This document shows, piece after piece, positions 7,091 through 15,116 of a stretch of 24,534 nt of DNA. The translations under genes and the position numbers were made by a program. How positions within the stretch are numbered: the stretch's first letter is position 1; every line of letters begins with the position of its first letter. The notes beneath the pieces were generated by a model. It was not told the DNA's origin and ran no database searches. It saw only the letters and a program-made list of their open reading frames with translations. The DNA is from URNF01 sp045649855. GTDB lineage: Bacteria; Bacillota; Clostridia; Oscillospirales; Acutalibacteraceae. Location of the stretch: NCBI GenBank assembly GCA_045649855.1, contig JAZRQN010000146.1, positions 1 through 24,534 of the forward strand, in the 5' to 3' direction.

Positions 7091-7579
7091 ATGAAAATCG
7101 CAATATGCCCGGGTAGTTTTGACCCGGTTACCCACGGACATCTGGATATTATCCAACGCGCCGCGGAATTGTTTGACAAAGTGATTGTCGTCGTTATGAC
7201 CAACGCCTCCAAATCCCCCGTCTTCACCAAAGAAGAACGTGTCGAGTTGATTCGCCGCTGTACGGCAAACATCCCGAACGTGGAAGTGGAATCGTTTGAC
7301 GGATTGTTGGCCGACTACGTCATCGACAAACAGGCAACCGCCATTGTCAAAGGTCTGCGCGCCATGTCCGACTTTGAATACGAGTTCCAGATGGCACTCA
7401 CCAACCGCAAACTCTGCCCCAATGCCGAGACCGTGTTCTTGACCACCAAGGCTGAACATATGTATCTGTCTTCCAGCCTGGTCAGACAGGTCGTCAAACT
7501 CGGCGGTGATATTTCGGAATTTGTTCCGACCTGCATTTTGTCGGATATTATAAAGAAAATCGGAAAGGAAGTTTCATAA
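7091..7579 (+). CDS. coaD: Pantetheine-phosphate adenylyltransferase
   Basis: Transfers AMP from ATP to 4'-phosphopantetheine, the penultimate step of coenzyme A synthesis. The 162-residue length is normal. PGSFDPVTHGHLDII (7-21) holds the nucleotidyltransferase THGH motif, NRKLCPNAETVFL and YLSSSLVRQV are the expected substrate and ISSS-like blocks, and the C-terminal GGDISEFVP segment is typical. AAAGGAT stands about 10 bases before the ATG. The stop TAA overlaps the next ATG (TAATG), so the following gene is translationally coupled. Confidence 0.96.
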   Translation: MKIAICPGSFDPVTHGHLDIIQRAAELFDKVIVVVMTNASKSPVFTKEERVELIRRCTANIPNVEVESFDGLLADYVIDKQATAIVKGLRAMSDFEYEFQMALTNRKLCPNAETVFLTTKAEHMYLSSSLVRQVVKLGGDISEFVPTCILSDIIKKIGKEVS

Positions 7580-8076
7580 TGGCTGTTAGCATTGAAGAAT
7601 TGTTGGAAAAAATCGATGATATGATCGACAAAGCGTACGTTGTACCGCTGTCCGGTGGCAAATGCCTCATCGAGGCAGAGGCACTGCGCGATATTCTGGA
7701 TGACATCCGCGGCAATCTGCCGAGCGAAATCCAGCAAGCGCGTCGCATCGTGTCTGACCGCGCCGATATCATTACCACCGCTCGTCAAGAAGCTGAAAGC
7801 ATCATCCGCACCGCAGAAGAGCGTCAGCGCACCATGGTCTCTCGTGAGGAGATCGTTCTGCAGGCGCAGGCTAAAGCCAATGAGATCCTGACCAAGACGC
7901 AAAAGCGTACCAAAGAGATGCGCAAGAGCGCACAGGACTTTGCAGAAAATCTTCTCAAAAAAACCGAAGAATCGCTCAGCCAGCAACTCGTTGAAGTGCG
8001 TCAGGCAAAACAGGCTGTTCGCACCCCCGCTCAGAAACTGATGTATGAGCAGGACGGCACGCAGGAAGAGGAATAA
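7579..8076 (+). CDS. Conserved coiled-coil protein of unknown function downstream of coaD
   Basis: A 165-residue, highly charged, almost entirely helical protein. I recognise the type as a clostridial hypothetical often labelled ATPase-like or ATP synthase subunit b-like, but no enzyme motif (no Walker A) is present. Residues 1-60 form a short N-terminal region with IEELLEKIDDMIDKAYVVPLSGGKCLIEAEALRDILDDI-like amphipathic helices. Residues 65-145 read as one long coiled coil rich in A, E, Q, R and K (ARQEAESIIRTAEERQR, QAKANEILTKTQKRTKEM), resembling DivIVA or F-ATPase b stalks. The tail is acidic. It starts in a TAATG overlap with coaD and is the last gene before a terminator. A scaffolding role in division or envelope growth is possible but only inferred. 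There is no membrane segment. Confidence 0.8.
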   Translation: MAVSIEELLEKIDDMIDKAYVVPLSGGKCLIEAEALRDILDDIRGNLPSEIQQARRIVSDRADIITTARQEAESIIRTAEERQRTMVSREEIVLQAQAKANEILTKTQKRTKEMRKSAQDFAENLLKKTEESLSQQLVEVRQAKQAVRTPAQKLMYEQDGTQEEE

Positions 8077-8079
8077 TCT

Positions 8080-8107
8080 AAAAAAACCGCCATAGGCGGT
8101 TTTTTTA
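8080..8107 (+). terminator. Rho-independent terminator of the rsmD operon
   Basis: Stem ACCGCC (8086-8091) with GGCGGT (8095-8100), loop ATA, preceded by seven A and followed by a seven-T run; the A and T tracts extend the stem. Confidence 0.88.
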
Positions 8108-8136
8108 TTGCAATCATCAGCCTCGTATGATACAAT
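8108..8136 (+). promoter_or_regulatory. Sigma-A type promoter with extended -10 for the flavoprotein operon
   Basis: TTGCAA (8108-8113), 17-base spacer, TACAAT (8131-8136), with TG at 8128-8129 one base before the -10 box. It begins directly at the end of the preceding terminator's T-tract. Confidence 0.7.
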
Positions 8137-8170
8137 ATAAAGTACTATAAGTATTGTGAGGAAGTTGGAT

Positions 8171-9739
8171 ATGAAGACAAAAACTGCTTTGATCATCGGT
8201 GCGGGTCCTGCGGGACCCACCGCCGCATACGAACTGCTCAAAAACACCGATATTATGCCGATCATCATCGAGGAAAGCGATGCGATTGGCGGTATTTCCA
8301 AAACGGTAGATTTTGATGGTGATCGTATCGATATCGGCGGACACCGCTTCTTCTCAAAAAACGACGAAGTGAACGCTTTGTGGCAGGAACTGATGCCGCT
8401 GCAAGGAAAACCGTCCTTTGACGATCTCAAATTGGGCACGGAAAAACCGCTTGCCGACAACGGACCCGATCCTGAAACCGAGGATACGGTGATGTTGTTG
8501 CGCAACCGCGTATCCCGTATCTACTATCTCAAAAAGTTCTTCGACTATCCTGTTTCTATTAAAATCGATACCATCAAGAATCTCGGTCTTGTACGCACCA
8601 TGAAAGCCGGATTCGGATATATTTGGGCGTGCATCTTCAAAAAGCCGGAAGATTCGCTCAAAAATTTCTACATCAACCGTTTCGGCACACCGCTGTATGA
8701 AATGTTTTTCGAGGACTACACCGAAAAGGTGTGGGGACGCAATCCCGACAGCATTTCCGCGGATTGGGGCGCTCAGCGTGTCAAAGGTTTATCTCTCAGC
8801 CGTGCGCTGTGGGCGATTATCAGCAAGCCGTTCCGCAAAGACAATCAAAACTGCGAAACCTCTCTCATTGAACAGTATTTTTATCCCAAAAAGGGACCCG
8901 GTCAGTTGTGGGAAACGCTCGCTGATCGCATCCGCGAGAAGGGCGGCAAAATCTATATGAATTGCCGCGCAGAAAGCATCGCAACAGACGGTAAAACGAT
9001 TCAGTCCGTTACCGTGAGCCACGACGGCAAAACAGCGGACATCTCTGCGGATTACGTCTTTTCCACCATGCCTATCAAAGATCTCATCGGCGGCATGGGC
9101 GATGTGGTGCCTGCTGACGTGCGCGCCATCGCACGCGACCTCCCCTATCGTGATTTCATGACCGCAGGTCTTTTGGTAGATCGTTTAAACCTCAAAAACG
9201 AAACCAAGATCAAAACACTCGGAAACATCGTCCCCGATTGCTGGATCTACATACAGGAACGGGACGTGAAACTGGGACGGTTGCAGATCTTCAATAACTG
9301 GTCTCCGTACATGGTGAACGATCCCGAGCACACCGTTTGGATCGGCTTGGAATATTTCTGCAACGAAGGCGATGCGCTTTGGAATATGGCGGATGACGAA
9401 TTCACCGCGTTTGCCATTGAAGAACTGGCAAAGATCGGTGTGATCGATGCTGAAAACGTCAAAAAAAGCGTTTGCTTGCGTGTCAAAAAAGCATACCCTG
9501 CTTATTTCGGTGTATACGAACAGTTCGACACCGTGAAAGCGTATTTGTCGGATATTGACAATCTGTGGTGTATCGGCAGAAACGGACAGCATCGATACAA
9601 CAATATGGACCATTCGATGCTCACCGCCATTGAGGCGGTACGTGCGGTTGCCGCAGGTTCACGTGATAAACAGGCTGTCTGGAACGTCAATACCGAGCAA
9701 GAGTACCACGAACAAAAAGCTGAGAAGGATGCGCAATGA
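8171..9739 (+). CDS. FAD-dependent oxidoreductase, UDP-galactopyranose mutase/amine-oxidase-like
   Basis: A 522-residue flavoprotein. The N-terminal dinucleotide motif IIGAGPAGPTAAYEL (8-22) is followed by an IIEESDAIGGISKT segment (32-45) and IGGHRFFSKN (55-64), an arrangement shared by UDP-galactopyranose mutase and protoporphyrinogen-oxidase-like proteins. The FAD-closing block near the C-terminus reads LWCIGRNGQHRYNNMDHSM. The exact reaction is not deducible; a role in modifying a nucleotide- or lipid-linked sugar is inferred from the family and from the overlapping membrane gene. ATG 8171 was chosen because GAGGAAG (8158-8164) is six bases upstream; the frame is open further up. A proline (P16) stands where relatives have leucine in GPAGLTAA. 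The gene ends in a 4-base ATGA overlap with the next. Confidence 0.8.
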   Translation: MKTKTALIIGAGPAGPTAAYELLKNTDIMPIIIEESDAIGGISKTVDFDGDRIDIGGHRFFSKNDEVNALWQELMPLQGKPSFDDLKLGTEKPLADNGPDPETEDTVMLLRNRVSRIYYLKKFFDYPVSIKIDTIKNLGLVRTMKAGFGYIWACIFKKPEDSLKNFYINRFGTPLYEMFFEDYTEKVWGRNPDSISADWGAQRVKGLSLSRALWAIISKPFRKDNQNCETSLIEQYFYPKKGPGQLWETLADRIREKGGKIYMNCRAESIATDGKTIQSVTVSHDGKTADISADYVFSTMPIKDLIGGMGDVVPADVRAIARDLPYRDFMTAGLLVDRLNLKNETKIKTLGNIVPDCWIYIQERDVKLGRLQIFNNWSPYMVNDPEHTVWIGLEYFCNEGDALWNMADDEFTAFAIEELAKIGVIDAENVKKSVCLRVKKAYPAYFGVYEQFDTVKAYLSDIDNLWCIGRNGQHRYNNMDHSMLTAIEAVRAVAAGSRDKQAVWNVNTEQEYHEQKAEKDAQ

Positions 9740-11385
9740 AGGGAATATTTAACAACCCAAAATTAAAAACCGCCTGCTCGTGGACGTTGTGCGGTATCAT
9801 ATTGGCTGTTGCAGTTGCCACACTGGTATTTTACATTGCAGGACCCTCCATCGGATATATACATTCCGATTGCGCCGACTCGCTGCTGTGGTCTTTGGCA
9901 TCTGCTGAAACGGGCGACGTATTCGCAGAAGATTTCCATTACGCCGCCCTGTTACCATTTGGTGCGCCCGTGTGGACGGTGCCGCTCATTTGGATATTCG
10001 GCTTTTCCATCACCACCTACACCATCAGCATGTCAATTTTCGCGATACTGCTGATTGCCTCTGCATTCTCGCTGTTTCGCGCTATCAAATGCACACCAAC
10101 CATCAGCGCGTTGTTCTCGTTCTGTTTTGCTATGCTGCTGTCCGGCTCTGCAAAGTTGCGTGAGATTATGTGGGAGCATACCATTTATTACAGTCTGGCG
10201 CTGTTATTCATCCTCTTACTGCTCAACGTATGTTTCCGCTTAATTCCGTACATTACCGCGTGGGATCGTGGGCAAACCAACCGTAAACAATATACGCAAC
10301 TGGTCGTATGGGCAATACTGCTGATATTGTTATGCGCCGGTTGCGCTACCGACGGCATGCAGATTTTAGTCATTTCGGTCTTGCCCGTTCTGGGAGCGTG
10401 GTTGGCGCATACTGTGTTGGACAGCCAAAAACTTCTGTCCCGAGAATCCGTCAATCGTTACGTTCTGTGTGGTTTGATGGCACTGGGCGTACTATTCGGT
10501 TTGATCTTGTTGCGATTTTTCACCAACAACGGTGCTATCACCGCAGGATACGAAGACGCTTATTCCACCTGGTCCGCTCTGGATACCTGGAGCGAAAACG
10601 CCAAGGTGATACCTGCACAGTATTTCTCGTTGTTTGGTATCCCTCACGGTATGAACGGACCTTTGTTCACCCTCGACTCAGTTCCGATTATTTTCAAAAT
10701 CTTTTGTGCATTGATACTGCAAATCTGTCCTATCGTGTTACTGTGCCGTTACAAAGCCATCCGCCATACCTCTTCCAAAATCGTGTTGTGGACACATTTG
10801 GCGACCTCTTTTGTCATCCTGTTCGGAATGATCTGCGGCTCGCTGTCCTCTGCCGAATGGAGATTGGTACCGCTGCTCGGCACTGCCATTCTGGCAACGC
10901 TGGTATTTTTACGCGAAATGTTTTCCGACACGATTGTCGCCAAACGAATCTGCGTTCTGCTTGCCGCTGTTATCGTTGCCGTTTCCGCATTTCACGCGTA
11001 TGAGATCTGCAGTATGCCGCAGGATCACGGCCAAAACCGCGATCACGCCGTTTTGGCGCAAATGTTGGAAGATAAAGGATATGATTACGGCTATGCGACC
11101 TTCTGGAATTGCCATATCACGCGCTTGTTGTCCGATGACCACGTATTGACACTCCCCGTCGAGATCGTCGGCGACCGTGTGCAAATCTATCAACACCAGT
11201 TGCGCGACAGTTGGATTCAGCAGCGGGACAATCAATCGTGTTTCCTACTGTTATCCCGATATGAATACGCGACATTACTCCCCACGGAATATTGGGGTGA
11301 ACTAACAGCCAATCGACAACTGATCGAATCTTTCGAACACGGCGATTATTGTGTATTTGTATTTAACGGCTCGGTGATTTTGTAA
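9736..11385 (+). CDS. Polytopic membrane protein, possibly a GT-C-type glycosyltransferase
   Basis: A 549-residue protein with about eleven predicted membrane helices (roughly 14-35, 80-98, 99-116, 121-140, 150-168, 188-204, 207-228, 243-262, 315-338, 350-370, 376-421 with a split) and a soluble C-terminal domain from about 425. No named family is recognised. The layout fits GT-C glycosyltransferases that use polyprenyl-phosphate sugars: a first extracytoplasmic loop with acidic residues (HSDCADSLLW, 43-52, and ETGDVFAEDFHY, 58-69) after helix 1, and a final outside domain. GT-C catalytic Asp/Glu residues normally sit in that loop, so D44, D47 or D61 are candidates; this is inference. The four-base overlap with the flavoprotein gene indicates tight coupling, suggesting a shared role in envelope polysaccharide or glycolipid assembly. 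A bidirectional terminator follows. Confidence 0.7.
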   Translation: MKGIFNNPKLKTACSWTLCGIILAVAVATLVFYIAGPSIGYIHSDCADSLLWSLASAETGDVFAEDFHYAALLPFGAPVWTVPLIWIFGFSITTYTISMSIFAILLIASAFSLFRAIKCTPTISALFSFCFAMLLSGSAKLREIMWEHTIYYSLALLFILLLLNVCFRLIPYITAWDRGQTNRKQYTQLVVWAILLILLCAGCATDGMQILVISVLPVLGAWLAHTVLDSQKLLSRESVNRYVLCGLMALGVLFGLILLRFFTNNGAITAGYEDAYSTWSALDTWSENAKVIPAQYFSLFGIPHGMNGPLFTLDSVPIIFKIFCALILQICPIVLLCRYKAIRHTSSKIVLWTHLATSFVILFGMICGSLSSAEWRLVPLLGTAILATLVFLREMFSDTIVAKRICVLLAAVIVAVSAFHAYEICSMPQDHGQNRDHAVLAQMLEDKGYDYGYATFWNCHITRLLSDDHVLTLPVEIVGDRVQIYQHQLRDSWIQQRDNQSCFLLLSRYEYATLLPTEYWGELTANRQLIESFEHGDYCVFVFNGSVIL

Positions 11386-11393
11386 ATGAACAT

Positions 11394-11430
11394 AAAAAAA
11401 AGAACCTGCGTAAGGCAGGTTCTTTTTTTA
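11394..11430. terminator. Bidirectional terminator between the membrane protein gene and plsY
   Basis: Stem AGAACCTGC (11401-11409) with GCAGGTTCT (11415-11423) around a 5-base loop, flanked by a run of A on the left and T on the right, so both convergent genes can end here. Confidence 0.9.
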
Positions 11431-12132
11431 TTTCTTTTTGAAATTCAGTTTGCTTTCGGTTCCCTGTATGATACGCACGATGTTGGTGCGGTGTTTGACA
11501 ATGACCGTTACCACGATCACCGTGATGATTCCCACGCAAAAGGCAACTGCCAGCGGAGATCGATGATCCACATACGTGCCAAACGCATACACAATGAACG
11601 GTGCGACTGCTACCGCCAGCACAGACGACAGGGATACCATCCGACTGAGCAGCACCACCAAAATAAACACACTAAGGCAAATCAGCGCCACGCGAATATC
11701 CAAAATCAAGATCAAGCCCAGCGAGGTCATCACGCCTTTGCCGCCTTTAAAGCCGAAATACAGCGGATACAGATGACCAAACACGCAACAAGCGCCGCCG
11801 AAATACCGACCGATGATTTCCAAACTGTCTTCGTCAAAAATCGGAGAATGGGTCAACTGCAGATGTAACAACAGCCAACCGCCAACCAGCACCGCAACGA
11901 TGCTTTTCAACAGATCGCCTGCGGTAGTGAAAATGGCCGCCTTTTTGCCGTAGTTGCGCAACACGTTGGTCGCACCGGCGTTTCCGCTGCCTTTTTCACG
12001 GACATCTTCTCGAAACATACATTTTGAAACGATCACAGCACTGCTGATACTGCCGAGCAAATACGATATCACGGCAGTGAGCAACAAGGCAAGCCAACTA
12101 TTTCCCAGCGCTTCCAAGATGATTTCCAGCAT
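11428..12132 (-). CDS. plsY: Glycerol-3-phosphate acyltransferase (acyl-phosphate type)
   Basis: Integral membrane enzyme that transfers an acyl group from acyl phosphate to glycerol 3-phosphate, the first step of phospholipid synthesis in most Gram-positives. The 234-residue product has the three PlsY signatures: GSGNAGATNVLRNYG (48-62), GDLLK (72-76) and the glycine-rich FGHLYPLYFGFKGGKGV block. Five to seven hydrophobic helices are evident. It is somewhat longer than the usual 190-215 residues, mostly from a loop around LQLTHSPIFDEDSLEI and the C-terminus. ATG 12132 is preceded by AAAGGAGA nine bases upstream. It is the last gene of the DUF512-der-plsY unit, 30 bases after der. Confidence 0.94.
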   Translation of the reverse strand: MLEIILEALGNSWLALLLTAVISYLLGSISSAVIVSKCMFREDVREKGSGNAGATNVLRNYGKKAAIFTTAGDLLKSIVAVLVGGWLLLHLQLTHSPIFDEDSLEIIGRYFGGACCVFGHLYPLYFGFKGGKGVMTSLGLILILDIRVALICLSVFILVVLLSRMVSLSSVLAVAVAPFIVYAFGTYVDHRSPLAVAFCVGIITVIVVTVIVKHRTNIVRIIQGTESKLNFKKK

Positions 12133-12162
12133 ACGTCCTGTCTCCTTTCTCCGACGCAAACT

Positions 12163-13494
12163 TTATTTCTTCGGGTTTTCCCCTTTTTCACGAACGATAA
12201 ACCGCACGGGCGTTCCTTCCAGACCAAACGTATCACGAATCTGGTTTTCCAAATACCGCTGATACGAAAAGTGGAACAGATCCGCTCTGTTCACAAAGCA
12301 CACAAACGTAGGCGGCTTGGTGGAAGGTTGTGTCATATAATAAATGCGCAAACGTTTGCCTTTATCCGTAGGCGGCTGTACACGCGCAGTAGCCTCTGCC
12401 AACACGTCGTTGAGCATACCGGTGGAAATGCGCATTGCATTCTGTCCTGCCACGAATTTGATGAGTTCAAACAGGCGCGGCACACGCTGACCCGTTTTGG
12501 CAGAAATGAAGATGAACGGTGCATACGACATAAACGAAAAGTCCACCATCAGTTTCTTGCGCATCGCGTCCATGGTCTTATCGTCTTTTTCGATCGCATC
12601 CCACTTGTTAACAGCGATAATACAGGCTTTTCCCTGTTCATGCGCAATGCCTGCCACCTTGCTGTCCTGCTCGGTGAACCCTTCGGTCGCATCAATCATA
12701 ATGACGCATACATCCGCACGTTCCACCGCCATTTGCGCACGCAGAACGCTGAACTTTTCAATCTCATCGTCCACCTTGCTTTTACGGCGAAGACCTGCCG
12801 TATCGATGAACACAAAATCGCCGTATTCATTGCTGATAGAGGTATCGATCGCATCACGGGTAGTGCCGGCGATGTTGGAAACAATGGAACGCTCTTCTCC
12901 TGCAATACAGTTGATGAGCGAAGATTTACCCGCATTAGGTTTGCCGATGACCGCTACGCGGATAACATCCGCATCCTCTTCATCCTCCTCTTGCGCAGGC
13001 AAATATTCCAAAACGGCATCCAACAGATCGCCCGTTCCGTGTCCGTGCACCGAAGAAACAGCAATGGGATCGCCGAGCCCCAAATTATAAAACTCGTAAA
13101 AATCCGCAGGAAGACCGCCGAGATTATCGCACTTGTTGACGCACAACACGATCGGTTTACCCGATTTCTTGAGCATCACGGCAATTTCCTGGTCGGCGGC
13201 AGTCAGACCCGATACGATATCCGCCACGAATACAATGACCTCCGCCTGCTCGATAGCAAGCTGAGCCTGACGGCGCATCTGCGCCAGTAAAACGTCATCG
13301 GTACGCGGTTCGATACCGCCCGTATCCGCCAACATAAAGGTGCGTCCGCACCACTCACAAGCGGCAAAAATACGGTCTCTGGTTACACCGGGGGTGTCCT
13401 GCACAATGGACAGGCGCTGACCGATCAACTTATTGAACAGAGTAGATTTTCCGACGTTCGGGCGGCCTACCACCGCTACGACGGGACGTGCCAT
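12163..13494 (-). CDS. der: Ribosome biogenesis GTPase Der (EngA)
   Basis: Essential double-domain GTPase for 50S subunit maturation. Both GTPase domains are complete: domain 1 has GRPNVGKS (10-17), DTPGVTRD, DTGG (57-60) and NKCD (120-123). Domain 2 has GKPNAGKS (184-191), AGTTRD, DTAG (231-234) and NKWD (296-299). The acidic linker EEDEEDAD lies between them and a KH-like domain ends the 443-residue protein. The start is at 13494: GGAGGG (13502-13507) is one base from the ATG at 13500 but 7 from the second in-frame ATG, and MARPVVAVVG is the usual Der start. It sits between a DUF512 radical SAM gene and plsY, a gene order I recall as common in Clostridia. Confidence 0.97.
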   Translation of the reverse strand: MARPVVAVVGRPNVGKSTLFNKLIGQRLSIVQDTPGVTRDRIFAACEWCGRTFMLADTGGIEPRTDDVLLAQMRRQAQLAIEQAEVIVFVADIVSGLTAADQEIAVMLKKSGKPIVLCVNKCDNLGGLPADFYEFYNLGLGDPIAVSSVHGHGTGDLLDAVLEYLPAQEEDEEDADVIRVAVIGKPNAGKSSLINCIAGEERSIVSNIAGTTRDAIDTSISNEYGDFVFIDTAGLRRKSKVDDEIEKFSVLRAQMAVERADVCVIMIDATEGFTEQDSKVAGIAHEQGKACIIAVNKWDAIEKDDKTMDAMRKKLMVDFSFMSYAPFIFISAKTGQRVPRLFELIKFVAGQNAMRISTGMLNDVLAEATARVQPPTDKGKRLRIYYMTQPSTKPPTFVCFVNRADLFHFSYQRYLENQIRDTFGLEGTPVRFIVREKGENPKK

Positions 13495-13501
13495 ACGCAT
13501 G

Positions 13502-13507
13502 CCCTCC
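13502..13507 (-). promoter_or_regulatory. Ribosome binding site fixing the der start
   Basis: GGAGGG is one base from the ATG at 13500 and seven from the in-frame ATG at 13494, favouring the latter. Confidence 0.55.
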
Positions 13508-13511
13508 TTTT

Positions 13512-14810
13512 TTATAACATCAACGCATCCAACAGGTCCGCACCATCGTCCGAGACGAAACGAACCTTGGTATGCAATATGGTTTCCAATTCTTGCGGCG
13601 TCATATCGTCGAGGAAACAGTCGCCTTGCTGGCGCAACATATTTTCAGACAACAATAAATACTCCGCCTGTACATCGGACAGTTGGCTTGCCAAATCCTG
13701 TCCTGTGATCAGACCTGCAACCGTGATATTTTCGCCAAAAAAGCGATTGTTCACCGCCACAACCTGAACGTGTATATTATCCCACTTTTTGCCTGCTTCG
13801 TCAACCAACATTTGCAAAAACGGTGCCGCGGCAACGCCTGTGGCTATGCAAATTTGACTGCCTGCAGGTGTATCCGAACAAAACTCCATTGCTTCACGGA
13901 ACTCGGATACCAGCAACGGCAACATACCAACACCGTTTTCGATCTGCGCAAATTCTTCATAAAACGCAGCATCCGGCAACGGCTTTTCCGCTCTCAGATA
14001 CCACTCATCCGACGGATAAAACACGCGCGTTCCGTGCTCTTTGAGCATCCGTTCACCCATCGCTTCCATACGACGAATGGTATCCAGCGATTCTTCCTTG
14101 GTAAACGGACGCAGTTTTGCCAAGCCTTCACGGTATTTGGTTAGACCGACAGGAACAGCGGCAACACTGGTTACCGACGGATACAGTGCTGCCAGATCTT
14201 CCATGCTCTTTTGCAACGCTTCACCATCATTATACCCGGGACACAGCACCAACTGGCATTTGATCTCCAGTCCGGCCTCTGCAAAACGGTACAACACGTC
14301 CAGTGCTTCGCCTGCAAACCGATTGTTCATCATTTTGCAACGAAGCGCGGGGTCGGTCGTATGCACCGAGATGTTGATAGGGCTGATGTGCATATCCATA
14401 ATGCGCTGTATTTCGTGCTCGGTCAGATTGGTAAGGGTGATATAGTTGCCAAACAAGAAGGACAAGCGGCTGTCGTCGTCTTTGAAGTACAACGATTCGC
14501 GCATACCGGGCGGCAACTGATCGATAAAGCAGAAAATGCAGTTGTTGCGGCAGGAACGCTGTTTGTCCATTAAATAGGTATCAAACTCCAAGCCGACGTC
14601 TTCATCCTCCGTTTTACGCAGATGTACCACACGATGCTTGCCGTTTGCCGTTTCCAATTCCAGGGTCAGACGGCAGTTTTGCAGATGAAAACGATAATCC
14701 AGCACGTCCATGATCTCCTGTCCGTTGATGGACAGCAACGTATCACCGGGCGCAATTTTCTTTTTAGCCGCAGGGGAACGCGGAATCACGCCTGCTACGA
14801 TAACAGCCAT
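13512..14810 (-). CDS. DUF512 radical SAM protein with N-terminal PDZ domain
   Basis: A 432-residue Fe-S protein of the DUF512 family, conserved next to der in Clostridia; its reaction is unknown. Domains in order: a PDZ-like domain (about 1-60: VIPRSPAAKKKIAPGDTLLSINGQ), a radical SAM segment with the cluster motif CRNNCIFC (C87, C91, C94) followed by FIDQLPPGMR. The C-terminal DUF512 region (about 195-432) contains VAAVPVGLTKYR and a late ITVAGLITGQDL. ATG 14810 is preceded by AGGAGG with a 7-base gap; the frame is open 11 codons further but without such a site. It is probably the first gene of the DUF512-der-plsY unit. No convincing promoter was found between it and the rpmF terminator just upstream. 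Confidence 0.9.
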   Translation of the reverse strand: MAVIVAGVIPRSPAAKKKIAPGDTLLSINGQEIMDVLDYRFHLQNCRLTLELETANGKHRVVHLRKTEDEDVGLEFDTYLMDKQRSCRNNCIFCFIDQLPPGMRESLYFKDDDSRLSFLFGNYITLTNLTEHEIQRIMDMHISPINISVHTTDPALRCKMMNNRFAGEALDVLYRFAEAGLEIKCQLVLCPGYNDGEALQKSMEDLAALYPSVTSVAAVPVGLTKYREGLAKLRPFTKEESLDTIRRMEAMGERMLKEHGTRVFYPSDEWYLRAEKPLPDAAFYEEFAQIENGVGMLPLLVSEFREAMEFCSDTPAGSQICIATGVAAAPFLQMLVDEAGKKWDNIHVQVVAVNNRFFGENITVAGLITGQDLASQLSDVQAEYLLLSENMLRQQGDCFLDDMTPQELETILHTKVRFVSDDGADLLDALML

Positions 14811-14841
14811 TCTGACACCTCCTGACAAAATTGTTTCATAC

Positions 14842-14877
14842 AAAGAAAAATAGAGAAGACGACAGACGCCTTCTCTA
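14842..14877 (-). terminator. Rho-independent terminator of yceD-rpmF
   Basis: Stem TAGAGAAG (14851-14858) with CTTCTCTA (14870-14877). On the minus strand it comes 15 bases after the rpmF stop and is followed by a T-rich stretch (complement of 14844-14850). Confidence 0.75.
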
Positions 14878-14892
14878 CCTCATGTGTTCATC

Positions 14893-15081
14893 TTAAGCCT
14901 CGGTTTCAACAGCAACGACCTGTCTGCCGTTGTAGTAACCGCAGTTACCACAGAGACGATGAGCGCGCTTGTATTCGCCGCACTGCGGGCATTTCACCAG
15001 CGCCGGAGCGGAAAGCTTCCACAGGTTATTACGTCTCTTGTCGCGACGAGCTTTAGAAGTTTTTCTCTTGGGTACCGCCAT
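14893..15081 (-). CDS. rpmF: 50S ribosomal protein L32
   Basis: Small zinc-ribbon protein of the large ribosomal subunit. The 62 residues begin MAVPKRKTSKARRDKRR, the universal L32 start, and carry four intact zinc-ligand cysteines (C31, C34, C44, C47), so this is the zinc-binding form rather than the cysteine-free paralogue. A strong AAGGAGGTG lies 7 bases before the ATG. It is co-transcribed with yceD, 35 bases upstream, the standard arrangement. Here the pair is closed by a terminator and is followed by the DUF512-der-plsY set instead of the plsX-fab genes found in many other bacteria. Confidence 0.97.
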   Translation of the reverse strand: MAVPKRKTSKARRDKRRNNLWKLSAPALVKCPQCGEYKRAHRLCGNCGYYNGRQVVAVETEA

Positions 15082-15116
15082 TTGTCAGCACCTCCTTAGT
15101 GCAAATACATAAACTT

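Noticed and set aside
12271..13290. A 339-codon plus-strand open frame antisense to der
   Set aside because: Der has all GTPase motifs in order; the antisense frame is a shadow.
14811..14850. A promoter for DUF512-der-plsY in the rpmF terminator region
   Set aside because: No pair of hexamers at 16-18 base spacing resembled the consensus.
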